From Curvularia sp. ZM96 (taxonomy: Eukaryota > Ascomycota > Dothideomycetes > Pleosporales > Pleosporaceae), in the NCBI GenBank assembly GCA_022457065.1, contig JAJGBQ010000002.1, forward strand, positions 4,464,001 to 4,528,000: DNA of 64,000 nucleotides, read 5' to 3'. This document shows, one piece after another, positions 53,831-63,735 of the stretch (position 1 is the first letter of the stretch; every line of letters starts with the position of its first letter). The translations under genes and the position numbers were made by a program. The notes below the pieces were generated by a model. That model saw only the letters and a list, made by a program, of their open reading frames with translations. It was not told the DNA's origin and did not search any database.

Positions 53831-54161
53831 ATGCTTTCTTCCTACTTAACTGTATTGCTCGTCGCTGCCTTCAGCCAAACAATCTACGCACAACAGGAAT
53901 GGAGCGCATTTAGATGTGCTGACAATAGCAAGACTGTCGCTGCCTGCGACGCTGCTGTGGGAAACAAGTATACGTACGACTCATCTTCGGGAGCTGTAAG
54001 GGACTCACCAAATTTTTCGACTGTACAAGTAACTTACACGCACATAGCAATTTTGTTGTTGTGGGGACGTTTTTACCGCTGGCGCATTTCAAGAGCAATG
54101 CAATGGTGGCGTTCCTGTCGCAAATTCCGTTGTTCATGTGGGAGTTTGCCAACCTATGTGA
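53831..54161 (+). CDS. Small secreted cysteine-rich protein (effector candidate)
   Basis: Exons 53831-53995 and 54048-54161 encode 92 residues. Residues 1-20 (MLSSYLTVLLVAAFSQTIYA) are a clear signal peptide with an Ala-x-Ala-like end, leaving a mature chain of about 72 residues with seven cysteines (29, 39, 58-60, 73, 89), including a CCC triplet. The 52-nt intron has GTAAGG donor and ATAG acceptor in phase 0; splicing is what brings the cysteine-rich second exon (QFCCCGDVFTAGAFQEQCNG onward) into frame, whereas reading through gives a Trp/Arg-rich chance sequence. I do not recognise a homologue. Small size, secretion signal, cysteine content and location in an AT-rich, gene-poor island all fit a fungal effector or other apoplastic small protein; this is inference. 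It has no neighbours within 1 kb. Confidence 0.72.
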
Positions 54162-55220
54162 TGAAAAGGTGGATGGGCGTAAAAGATATTCGGATATATT
54201 AAAATTGGCAGGTGCCTCACCCAAGTAAGGAAACCAAGGAACAGTGACTTTGGTCCAGATTGTTCGCCCGAATCGGTGTCATCTACTATACGAAACTTCG
54301 TATCGAAGAGGACGCGAGATGAATACGATTAGAATAGCTCAAGATCATAGTGGCCATCACGTGGCATTTCGCAGAGTAAATCAATTGATTTTGTTCGACA
54401 CTTGTTATACCGAAACTATTACGAGGCTACGCTCCTAGAGCATCTCTATACGTCGTATAGCCGTCAGTTGTGCCGCTATACAACACGACGCTGGCAACCT
54501 GCCTTTACAGCGATGTAATAGCTAGGTTTTTCCTTACTATCGTAAGAAAAGGGCATCTTTAGCACTCTAGAAGATACCTGTTAGTTAATATCCGGTCACT
54601 CCATGTCATATCTCAGGATTGCTCGCTAAGTCTGTCCAAATTGCATACTCTTCGTTGACTGATTTCAGTCAATATCGGGAGACAATCACTCTCAAGATAA
54701 AGCTCTTCTTTTAGTCATTGAAATAAGAAACCTAGTAATGCTTAGCCAAGTTAGTGGGCTGAATTCCTGATATGGATAAAGAGTAAGATAGCATATAGGC
54801 AAGATCCATATTTATTCATACTAGGGATCTTCCTTCAGAAGAGGGCTGTACACCTAATACACCTAACCAATCGCTATATTCAAGTAAAGCAGCAAGTGTG
54901 TGGGCGCAAAAGCTCTTAGTTACCGAAATAGTCGGAAATAAAGCTGCACTCATCAACTCTGAAAAGCGCACATTTTAGTTCTTATAGACACATAGCAGAT
55001 ACAAATATGGCTACTAAATCAGTTTTATCCAATTATTTCGGTACATGGAGAGGGAAGACGAACCCAGGTTGTACGCTAAGCCATATCGGGTTGGTACGCC
55101 GTGAGTGGCGATCTCTAAGATCGCGGTTCTGCGGCCTTGCATTGTTAATCCAACCCTCGCTCTACCACAACACGCGCACGACACACACGTACCCACACAC
55201 GCATACATACTACACTCAGA
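54162..55220. other. AT-rich gene-poor island, right part
   Basis: About 1.06 kb with no supportable gene. Contains two short palindromes: a 16-bp ATACGAA-AC-TTCGTAT at 54288-54303 and a 15-bp CTATACG-T-CGTATAG at 54446-54460, and an E-box ATCACGTG at 54356-54363. The last 90 bases (CA-rich, ACACGCATAC) are the leader of the KIN17-like gene. Confidence 0.5.
54288..54303. repeat. 16-bp palindrome
   Basis: ATACGAA, two bases, TTCGTAT. Shares its arm sequence with the 21-bp palindrome at 10040-10060. Confidence 0.7.
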
Positions 55221-56202
55221 ATGGGCAAAGCGGAAGCCGGAAGCACAAAATGGGTCGCAAACAAGATGAAGTCAAAGGGACTGCAGCGGTTGCGCTGGTG
55301 GTGTGAGCCCTGCCAGAAGCAATGTCGCGACGCCAACGGATTCAAGTGCCATGTGCAGAGCGAGAGTCATGTCAGGAATCTCCAAATCGTCGGCGAGGAT
55401 CCAAAGAAATATATCAACAACTTCAGCAACGACTTTCAGAGGGATTTCGTCAACCTGTTACGGACGGCGCACAATGAAAAGGTATGTTGGACCCTAGGCT
55501 TCTGTCGATTACCATTCAGCTAACATATTCGCAGTGGATATCCGCGAACAAATTCTACAACGAATACATCAGAGACAAGGAGCATGTCCACAGTATGTTT
55601 CCCGAATCCGCCGCATTCCAGCAATATACTAATAGATGCTAGTGAACGCAACAAAATGGAGCTCGCTCACAGAATTCACGAAACATCTTGGGCGGGAAGG
55701 CATTTGCCATGTCAAGGAAGACGAGAAGGATGGCCTGATGATTGCGTGGCGAGACACCAGCGCTGCAGCGGTAGCAAGGCGCAACGAGATTGCGGAATTA
55801 GAAGCCGCTGAAGCACGGAGTGGAGCTGGCGAAGACAAGATGCTCAAGAAAATGGCGAAACGTGCCCAGGAAGAAGCGGAAGCCAAGAAAGCCATGGAAG
55901 CGAAACGAGCAGCAGCTCAGGCAGCGATACAACAACAGATTACTCCACCTGCAGAGGAGGCGTCGCCGACACAAGACAAGAAACCCGAATCGCCGACTGA
56001 CGAACAGAAGCAAGGAGAGGAAAAGAAGGACGGTGACGAGACTAAAACCGATGCAGCACCAGTCAAGTTGAGCTTTGGGCTAAAGGCAAAGGCCGCGCCC
56101 GCGAATAAGCCTGGCCTCGGACAAATGAAGAGCCAAAGTATTTTCAAGCGAAAGAAGGACGATGGGTCAGAGCAGAAGCCTGTCAAGAAAGTCAAATTAT
56201 AG
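55221..56202 (+). CDS. KIN17/RTS2-like zinc-finger nuclear protein
   Basis: KIN17 proteins are conserved nuclear zinc-finger proteins with a winged-helix domain, associated with chromatin, DNA repair and the spliceosome. Exons 55221-55481, 55535-55592 and 55643-56202 encode 292 residues. The start MGKAEAGSTKWVANKMKSKG and LRWWCEPCQKQCRDANGFKC are diagnostic; the C2H2 finger uses Cys28, Cys31, His44 and His50. The winged helix follows (FSNDFQRDFVNLLRTAHNEK, WISANKFYNEYIRDKEHVHM, TKWSSLTEFTKHLGREGICH). The rest is a Lys/Glu-rich helix and a basic tail with a putative nuclear localisation signal (KPVKKVKL). It lacks the C-terminal tandem SH3-like/KOW domains of animal KIN17, as usual for fungal forms. 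Codons at both junctions (EK-WIS, HVH-M-NA) match the family. Confidence 0.92.
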
Positions 56203-56710
56203 GGATGAGCATCATACCGATTTTGTTTAGCATAGCGCGGCGTTTGGGGCTTTTGTGGAATTATTTGCAGTACCGAGGGCCGGTACCATGATTTGAGAGC
56301 ACTACGGCAGCGATATGGGCTATTGTTGAATTTACGAGCTTTACACACATACAGCCTGTCTATGGCTAAGTAGACATGAATGTAATACGCAGAGGGTAAA
56401 TTACTGACAAGGCATCTGTATTTTATCACTTTGTCTTGTGAATGGCTTAAACCAGTCTTAGATCGAGTGTTGGATTTAATGCTACTTACAGGGCAGAATG
56501 ACGGATGTGGACTCATGTGCTGACTACCAGAGACAATTACTGCACTAAATCCAGCCTAGCGCAAGCGCGACGCGTCTACATCATCGACACGCGGTTCCGT
56601 CGCGAAACTCTATCCCATGACAACCACTCATTTGAATACCCCAGTTCTCTTCTTTCGTTCTCCGTTGTTTTAAACCAAGAAAAATCTTTTTAATTTCACC
56701 CACCACAACC
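56203..56710. other. Intergenic region, no gene
   Basis: 0.5 kb holding the 3' flank of the KIN17-like gene and the leader of the next gene (T-rich, then CACCCACCACAACC before the ATG). No other features. Confidence 0.55.
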
Positions 56711-57661
56711 ATGAGCTCAGTCACTCTAGCTTCGCTTCCCGATCCCGTTCTACATTTGATATGCGTCTACCTCACGCCCGACCGTCCCAGCGTGAACGAT
56801 CCTGAAAATGGCCAGTCGCCCACACTCTACCGCCCAATAATCCGCTTTTCATTGACTGCGCACGCTCTGAGCCGCATATCCTCCATCCACATTGCGAAAA
56901 ATGTGAGCCTGACGCACGCCACCGTACGCTGGGATTTGTTCCTGCGCACCGTCCTGGAAAACCCCATCTACGCGGCCCACGTCAAATATCTCAAGCTGAG
57001 CGAGCCCAGCCAGGGACAAATCTTAGCTCGTGGACAGAGGGGGTATCTGGAACTTGTAACAATGTTCAAAGCATTGAGTGGATTGGAAACGCTCTTTTCA
57101 TCGCACGGCAGAATGAACCGCCCCAGTACTATCATCTGTCGCCTCCTAGCCGAAGAGATGCCGCTATGGAAGACACTAAAGGTTGTGCGGTTCGACCACA
57201 TCAATGCCTGGGGCGAGGAGCGCATCATAGAACTCAATCTCCGTCGCGAAGGCGCGGGTGGTGAGGATGGCAGCAAAGTGGGAAAACATACCTGCACCAA
57301 TGGTCTACTCACTGGCGAATTGGAGGGCTTGAGCATCCAACATTTACTTGAGATCCCGGAGGTCACTCGTATTGATGTTACCACGCGCGATTTTGAAGAC
57401 GATGGAGATACGGAAGGGGACGCGGATTGGACAGAAGGCAATGGAGAGCAGGAGGACGAGGACGAAGAGTGGAGTGACGATGGCGACTACGAATATGAAA
57501 GTGAGGATAGTGATTGGGATTCAGAGGATGACAGCGACTACGAAGATGATTGGGAAGCAGAGTATGGATTCAGTGTGCCTAGCCCAGGGCCTAAAGAGGA
57601 GGGTCTGCCGACGCCGGTCGTTGGCTCACTTGCTCCGGGGAAGAGTCTGCTGGATTTCTGA
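56711..57661 (+). CDS. F-box-like protein with very acidic C-terminal region
   Basis: 316 residues, intronless. The N-terminus (LASLPDPVLHLICVYLTPD) has the Leu-Pro-Asp-Pro start of an F-box-like helix, though the rest of the domain is weak. Residues 60-210 contain leucine-spaced stretches (VKYLKLSEPSQGQILARGQR, ALSGLETLFSSH, WKTLKVVRFDHINAWGEERI) resembling the leucine-rich part of fungal F-box proteins of this sort. Residues 225-290 are extremely rich in Asp and Glu, with Tyr and Trp interspersed, and then comes a short Pro-rich end. It may act as a substrate receptor in an SCF ligase or be a nuclear acidic protein; family assignment is tentative. Confidence 0.72.
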   Translation: MSSVTLASLPDPVLHLICVYLTPDRPSVNDPENGQSPTLYRPIIRFSLTAHALSRISSIHIAKNVSLTHATVRWDLFLRTVLENPIYAAHVKYLKLSEPSQGQILARGQRGYLELVTMFKALSGLETLFSSHGRMNRPSTIICRLLAEEMPLWKTLKVVRFDHINAWGEERIIELNLRREGAGGEDGSKVGKHTCTNGLLTGELEGLSIQHLLEIPEVTRIDVTTRDFEDDGDTEGDADWTEGNGEQEDEDEEWSDDGDYEYESEDSDWDSEDDSDYEDDWEAEYGFSVPSPGPKEEGLPTPVVGSLAPGKSLLDF

Positions 57662-57857
57662 GGTAAATGGGCGGAGGGCATAGAGTGTTTTCGAAGTAAT
57701 TCGGCCAATGTGTTATTAGCGAATATATCCTGTAATATCTTGAAAAGTCTGCTCGTAAACACGTCTTTCAAAAAACACTGAAACAGTCTACCATTACACC
57801 GCATTCCTAACCTCACCGCTTCATTACCGTATTAGAACCAATACTCCCAGCTCTCTT

Positions 57858-59549
57858 CTATTGGTTTGCCTTGATAAACTTCGCCGTCATATTCGGTGGC
57901 CCTGCCGTAAAATGATCCTTGATACCCTCCCAGTAAGCATCAACATCCGTCCCTTCGTCCAGCACCACGTCGAACTCCGCCACCACCCTACCCACCACAC
58001 TTCTCAACTCCATCATCGCAAGCGCCTTGCCCGCACAGTTATGCGCCCCAGTCGAGAAAGGAATGAACGCATGTCTATTGAGGATGAGCTCAGACCTGGT
58101 AGTCCAGCGCTCTGGGATGAATTCATCCGGCGAAACAAAGTTACGCGGATCGTGGAACAGCGGGAAGAGAGGAATATGCACGAGCATGTTTCCTGGGATG
58201 AAATGACCATTGATTTCCATGCCTTCGGGTGGTGTGACGCGTTGAGAGCCGAAGAAGACAGACGGCGATATCCGCAGTGACTCTAGGATCACGGCTTCGA
58301 GCAGTGGCAGAGGGCGCTGGCAGTTGTAGCTGTCTAGGTTGGCGAGAAACTCGGCGCGAACAGCGGCCATGTAGTGCGGGCGTGTAGCAAGATGCATGAA
58401 GATAAAGGTCAAGGCACTCGACGTAGTTTCGCTGCCTGCGGATATGATGAGGCGTGATTCGCCGTAGAGGAGTTCACGGCCTTCTGCATCTTTGGAAGTG
58501 GCGGCTATCAGATGAGAAATCAGGTCAGGTTTTGCGTCTTTGACCTTTGAAAATGTAAGCAGGCAGTAGTTAGTTTAGGAGTTCATTGTTGCAACGGTAC
58601 TTACTTTCATGCGTTCGCGCATTTGGCTGACACTCCAGTCTCGCCATTCCTTCATAGGCCCAGCAAAGGAGGTGAGGACGCCAATTGTGTTCATGAGCCA
58701 TGGCATGTGGTACATGTAACCAAAGGCTTGTACACTGTTCGTGAACGTGGCGAGAATACTGGCGGCTACATCACTCTGCTCGCCCTTGATAAAGCCCATA
58801 GGTTTACCAAAAGCCAGTGCTGCCATTGTATCATAGCTGTAATATGTAGTATATTCTAGCAGGGTAATGGGATTTCCTTCCTCATTGCGAAGTCTTTCGA
58901 GGAACTGATCTGTAAAGTGCTCGACCTTTGGGGCGTAATTGGAGAGTGATGCCTTGAACGCATTATCCCAGACACGGCGTCTCTGGCGGTGAAAAGCCTT
59001 ATCACGATTCAGATGCAAAGATTTCTCCATGACGTCAAAAAACGGTCCTTTAGTGGTTTTTGACTGAGCTCCGAGGATAGGCTGGATCGCGTGGGGATCG
59101 AATATAGTGAGTTCGCGTGGGCCTGCATTTGATCAGCATTCCAGCTGAAAAGACGTACCAATCGTTGACTGACCGGTCCTCACATAATCACCGTGTTCAG
59201 CTTGTAACCGTTGCAGCACTCTGTGGTAATGCAGATCGCTATCCCATGTCTGTTTAACCGTCCACCATCGCGAGAGTTTCGCCCCAAAAGGCCCCGGAAA
59301 GTCCTTTAAGGGATGGAAGAATGCACGATATGCACCTATGTACAGCCATAACGGTACCCAAAATAGGCTCGTCACTAGTGTTCCCGAAATGAACCCCGTA
59401 TAGTATACAAGAATCCAGTAGGCGGCAAGCGCTGAGCCAATGATTGGTAGGGCTAGATGGTCAACTTCTACTCGTCGCAGGACATACTCGTGCAAGATAA
59501 TAGCCGACAGCGGTGCAAGCACGAAAACTAAAGTAGGGATGGAATCCAT
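57858..59549 (-). CDS. Cytochrome P450 monooxygenase
   Basis: Microsomal haem-thiolate oxygenase. Minus-strand exons 59549-59174, 59122-58605 and 58544-57858 give 526 residues. The N-terminus has several hydrophobic segments (residues 5-85), more than a single anchor, followed by the Pro-rich hinge (FHPLKDFPGPFGAKLSRWW). Conserved sites: AGSETT in helix I (about 334-339), ExxR as ESLR (386-389), the PERW-type motif (FIPERWTTRSELI), and the haem loop FSTGAHNCAGK with Cys at about 468 (His replaces the usual Arg two residues before). The stretch FHPLKDFPGPFGAKLSRWWT suggests the fungal clade that includes tryprostatin-type hydroxylases and benzoate hydroxylase-like enzymes, but the substrate cannot be inferred. 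No biosynthetic backbone gene is adjacent. Exon joins keep all motifs intact. Confidence 0.93.
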
Positions 59550-60752
59550 CGTATTTTGTGGAAGGGCTTCCAGTCCCGCGCGGCAATGATGATCTCAAGG
59601 TGGATTGAGCGTTGCAGCGAGGACCGCGGAAAAGCAAAGCGAAGACCTGAAGCCACCCCCTTCCGTAACTTAGGGCCCGTCACTCCGCTCAAATTCCATT
59701 AGCTTTTTTCAACTTCGTAGGCACAGACAAGATATACCCGTGGATAAATTCAGAATCCGCCGCTGAACGGATCCAGTATGGTGGTCGGTTGTACGAAACG
59801 TGGGAGAGGAGAAAATGTAACCTATTTGCTCCGCAGACAAGAGTCGCACATGGAGGCAGCTTGTATATAAGACGTTAGTCGGTAGTCCCGACAGTTGAGT
59901 CAGGGTGCAAGCCCAAGCTGTCTGGTTTGCTCGTTAGACTGCGCATGGCAGTGCTAGAGTTTTCCGTAACAGGCATCTTTCCATACTACACCTATGCGTT
60001 GCCGCCGCCCCACTTAGGTAATAGCCACAAGCGGTGCATTGCTGCATTTCGTCGTACACTATCACACGGCAGCACACAGAATATCGTAGCGACCTGATGC
60101 GACGCCCCTTTTGGCCAGACTCACAACTTGTCAATAATTGTGAGATTTTCTAGCCGTCCCGAACTCGCCTCACTCTATGCAGAAGGGATGCACATCCTGC
60201 AATACCGATGACCCGGATATGGCCTCATTGGACAGCATGACAGGGTGGAGCAGCTGGACGCGTGCCTTAGCCCGTGATGTGTAATCTCGACAAACTTGTC
60301 ATTGCCCCAGCTTAGGCATCCCTTCGGTAGCCCTACAGCTTGTCCAACGCTTAGTCTCTCTAAGCACAACGCAGGTATCCGCGACTCCAGCCACAAGGCG
60401 CACAATTATGCGGGGACGAGATAGATCCAAGTGCGCATGTGTGTTTTTCTTGCTTTTTCCATAGAGAGTTGCTCCCGTGCTTTGCGGAGATATTAGAACG
60501 AAGCATGAGCGAAGTTGCACTCACCCGTAAGTGGCTTGAAAACCGCTGCAGCTTATGGTTCCACTGTTGAGTATGCAGTGTTGCATAAGATGCGCTCTTC
60601 TTTGTTTCACGGTGCCAATATCCCTTGTCAGGTCACCCAAACTCCTCACAAAGATAAGTTGGCTACGGATCCGGGGTACGACTCAGCTCTTTGATGGTTT
60701 ACCTCTTCGAACACTCGTCCTAATTTCACTTCCCAAAACTCTTTTTGGTGTG
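59550..60752. other. Divergent promoter region of P450 and rhodopsin-like gene
   Basis: 1.2 kb with no supportable gene. A short hairpin CTCACAA/TTGTGAG with 11-base loop sits at about 60119-60143. The frame of the receptor gene is open back to 60555 but the first sensible start is 60753. Confidence 0.5.
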
Positions 60753-61953
60753 ATGAGTTCCAATACGACAGGAGCGGGCATCCCGCCTGCATCTTATGGG
60801 AGGACTGACGTCCAAAGAAGTATGATCGAGGTGTATGTGGCCATGACGGTTCTTTCCACCACGATACTCGGGTTGCGACTTTATACTCGCATATTCATTC
60901 GTCGTATAACGGGACTGGATGATGTGCTGGTTACTCTCAGCTGGTTAGGGTGTGTGGCGTGGTTGGTGTTGTGTCTCCAATGTATTGTCCATGGTACTCA
61001 CTGGCAAATTTCAACTAACAGATCTTAAGCATTCCAGTACGGCCTCGGTCAGCACATATGGAACGTGTCCATGGAACAAATCATGGTCTGGACCAAGATG
61101 CTGGTTGGAATAATGGTAGTGTACGTCTGGACACCCGCAATGGCAAAGCTCTCGTTGCTCGCACTCTATCATCGCCTCAACCCGGACTTGAAAACTCGCA
61201 CTTGTATCTACGCATTAGCGGGCCTTGTATTTGGATATTCACTTGCGATCACCATTGTCGCCGCCGGCCCATGCAATCCCCAACATCACAAGGACCAAAA
61301 ATGTCTTACGGATCTCAATCTTTTCATGGCATGCGTCAATATCGTCACAGACTTCTTGATCCTGTGTCTGCCGATACCAATGTTGCGCGCCCTGCAGCTG
61401 CCAATGAAACAAAAAGCCTTATTAGGAATGGTCTTTGGAATCGGGTCCGGGTAAGGGAACTTGCACATTCAAGATCTATGCATGGTTCTGTGCTGACTTA
61501 TCCAGCGTCGTCGTCATATCAATCGTCCGTATAATCTACGTCTACAGTATGATCAGCGATCCCGACCAAACCTACAATGTAGCCAAAGCATGCATCTTCT
61601 CCACGATTGAACTTAATGGCGGCGTCATCTGCGTATGTGCGGCGCTCTTGAAGCCTTTTATCCAACAGCACATGCCATGTATACTATCTTTCTCGAGTAG
61701 GAACGGAACCGCAAATGGCACTGGAGGTCGAAAGCTCAAGATGCTCAAACTGCGAAACATCGGGCAGAGATTGGAGCTAGTAAACACAGACATAGAGCGA
61801 GGCGCAAACAGACAGGACAACAACAACAAGCCGCATCATCAAATCGCGGTGACTCGATCGTACAGTGTTCGGGATGCGAAAAGAGGAAAAGAAAACAGCG
61901 ATAGCATGGACGAGCTGTTTGGACCAAACCTCGGCTGGAACGAGAGTCGGTAG
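60753..61953 (+). CDS. Seven-TM rhodopsin-domain membrane protein (PTH11-type, CFEM-less)
   Basis: Exons 60753-60981, 61030-61450 and 61506-61953 encode 365 residues. The family is the large fungal rhodopsin-like group (integral membrane, PTH11-related), expanded in plant-associated and saprotrophic Pezizomycotina and thought to sense surfaces or nutrients; individual functions are mostly unknown. Motifs: LGLRLYTRIFIRRITGLDDV (end of TM1 with the LDD signature), YGLGQHIWNVSMEQIMVWTK, AKLSLLALYHRL, ITIVAAGPCNP with a conserved Cys, MACVNIVTDFLILCLPIPML, and RIIYVYSMI. It lacks an extracellular CFEM domain. The cytoplasmic tail has about 100 residues, basic and Asn-rich. Intron 1 (48 nt, CTAAC branch) is chosen because its acceptor AAG restores YGLGQH in frame; the other AG choices do not. 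Confidence 0.85.
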
Positions 61954-62264
61954 TTTCCCGCGGATCGAAAAGCCTGTCGCTAGTAGTTGTACATAGGCCG
62001 ATTGAGAGAGCAGTTGGGGGCAGGCCTCCTCTTATTTTCAAAAAAAAAAAAAAAAAAAAAAAATAGTAACCCATGAGTCGTGTACTAAAATTAGACGGCA
62101 CAAGTAGAGGTTTCTATAGGCACGTTGCTGCGGTTCCTCGATTTGTAAACTACTTCAACATCAAATTTATTGTAATGCTAGCGAGGAAATCTCGCTGGGG
62201 TATCAATTTACTTTCAGTTTGCTCACCAAAACATGGAAACGAATCTTGTATGTTCCCAAGAATC
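61954..62264. other. Convergent 3' region with poly(A) tract
   Basis: 311 bp between two convergent genes; the only notable feature is the A24 run. Confidence 0.6.
62040..62063 (+). repeat. 24-nt A homopolymer
   Basis: An uninterrupted run of 24 adenines, 87 bases after the stop codon of the rhodopsin-like gene and before the T/A-rich end of CWC25. Too long for a normal poly(A) signal; probably a simple-sequence expansion or old retro-insertion scar. Confidence 0.95.
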
Positions 62265-63410
62265 TCAAGCGTCGACCTCTGCCCTCAAATTATGACGTCC
62301 ACGCGCAATAGCATCGCCCAGATCCATATTCGAGGCTTGGCCGCGAACATTGGATATAAAACGTCGTCCCCCATCCATGTTCTGCTTATGCTTTTCCTCT
62401 TCTTCGGCATCCTTGATCTCCTGTTGTCGGACTCGCTCAGCACGCTGCTGCTCCAATGATGCTGCCTCTGCTTGCATACTGGCCAGACGATCGGCCGCAC
62501 TTTGGCGCGCTTCAGAATCATCTGGCTTCTTCTCCGGAGGTGTGCGATCGCGCCTTCGGTAATTGTTGCGATCGCGAATGTCCCTGCGATCATCTCTGCG
62601 GCCATCTCTGCGATCATCCCTTCGATCATCTCTCCGGTCCTCTCTCCGGTCCTCTCTCCGGTCTTCTCTTCTGGCTGGCGAGCGCGTGCGGTCTCTTCGG
62701 CTGCTATGCTTGTGATATGGCGACCGTGACCGGGATCGCGACCTTGACCGTCTCCTGTGGCTGTGATGTTCGCGACGATGCCCACGATCCTCGCTTCGAC
62801 GTGGCGAGCGCGACCTATTGTGCCGGCTGCGATGCTTGTGGTCCCGATCCCTGCTGCTCTCTCTGTCCCTATGTCGGTGCCTTCTCTCGCGTTCCTTCTC
62901 CTTCTCGCGCTTCTCGGCGTATTTGGCTTCCTTCTGGGCGTCTTTCATCGCTTTAAGTTGCATCTCCATCTTCTGCTTCTGTATCATGAGAAGTGGATCT
63001 TGGAGAACTTTCTTTTGGGTATCGCGAGTATTGTTTACAGCGGAACTAGATGCGCCAATGGCGTCGATTCCGACTGCTGCACCTTTTTGGAGACTTTGCG
63101 TCTCGTTTGATTTGAGTAGGTTGTCGATTCTGCGCTTGCCGAGAAGGTAGCCTTCGCGCTCCTCTGTGATGCCAGCATCGCCACTGGGGCCTGCGTACAT
63201 CCAATCAACCCTTCGCTGCACAACCTTGCCGCCAGACTCTGCTTGCAGTTTTTGTAGTTCTTCAACTGCTGCTTCTTCCTCGCGTTCTCGTCGAAGCTTG
63301 TCGATCAGCTTGCGCTCCTCGAGTGCTGCCTTCTCCTCCTTCCACACCCTTTCCTGGTTCTTGCGCAGATGTGGATGCCATGACTTTTTTAGGTTGAGAT
63401 CACCACCCAT
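62265..63410 (-). CDS. cwc25: Pre-mRNA-splicing factor CWC25
   Basis: Cwc25 joins the spliceosome just before the first transesterification and promotes branching. The start MGGDLNLKKSWHPHLRKNQE at 63410 is the diagnostic family N-terminus, followed by VWKEEKAALEERKLIDKLR and RVDWMYAGPSG, which is the conserved CIR-N core. 381 residues, no intron. The middle and C-terminal parts are Arg/Ser/Asp/Glu-rich: a long RS/RD region includes a 12-nt DNA repeat encoding RRED/RRDD units. The C-terminal EEEKHKQNMDGGRRFISNVR and following segment are typical of Cwc25 proteins. The open frame extends upstream to 63578, but those residues are not family-like and lie in the promoter of a divergent gene. Confidence 0.94.
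   Translation of the reverse strand: MGGDLNLKKSWHPHLRKNQERVWKEEKAALEERKLIDKLRREREEEAAVEELQKLQAESGGKVVQRRVDWMYAGPSGDAGITEEREGYLLGKRRIDNLLKSNETQSLQKGAAVGIDAIGASSSAVNNTRDTQKKVLQDPLLMIQKQKMEMQLKAMKDAQKEAKYAEKREKEKERERRHRHRDRESSRDRDHKHRSRHNRSRSPRRSEDRGHRREHHSHRRRSRSRSRSRSPYHKHSSRRDRTRSPARREDRREDRREDRRDDRRDDRRDGRRDDRRDIRDRNNYRRRDRTPPEKKPDDSEARQSAADRLASMQAEAASLEQQRAERVRQQEIKDAEEEEKHKQNMDGGRRFISNVRGQASNMDLGDAIARGRHNLRAEVDA
62586..62672. repeat. 12-nt tandem repeat within CWC25 (RRED/RRDD units)
   Basis: On the plus strand the unit CTCTCCGGTCCT recurs with small variations (TCTGCGATCATC-like units to the left), about seven copies. It encodes the alternating Arg-Arg-Glu/Asp-Asp tetrapeptides in CWC25. 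Confidence 0.85.
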
Positions 63411-63735
63411 GATTACAGTGGGCGTGTGGTGTGCGCGTGTTTCGGTAGATTCGGTTGTGTTTGCGGGTTTTCGTAAGTATTTGTGGGAGGTTGTAGGCGA
63501 TTGTAGATGGAAGAAAGAGAAGAGGCCGTACGTAACGATAATGGGTGGCTGGCCAAGACGCGCTAGGCCAAGCCCCACTCAAAAGTTCACCTCCGCGAGT
63601 TCTCCGCAAAAGATTCAACTGAGTGTCTTGAGATTGGCCGATACACCACATTAGATCTGGTCACAAAAGACTTGGTCGCGATCAACGAATATCCCAGGGT
63701 TTTGGAACTCTCGTACAGGTTAAAGACGAACAGCA
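63411..63735. promoter_or_regulatory. Divergent promoter of CWC25 and acidic protein gene
   Basis: 325 bp between two divergent start codons. No clear TATA box. Nothing else visible. Confidence 0.5.

Noticed and set aside
53726..54202. 159-codon unspliced reading of the secreted-protein locus
   Set aside because: Adds an unlikely N-terminal extension before the signal peptide and a Trp/Arg-rich tail; the spliced two-exon model gives a coherent Cys-rich protein.
62265..63578. Longer CWC25 start at 63578
   Set aside because: The extra 56 residues are not family-like; the diagnostic MGGDLNLKKSW start is at 63410.
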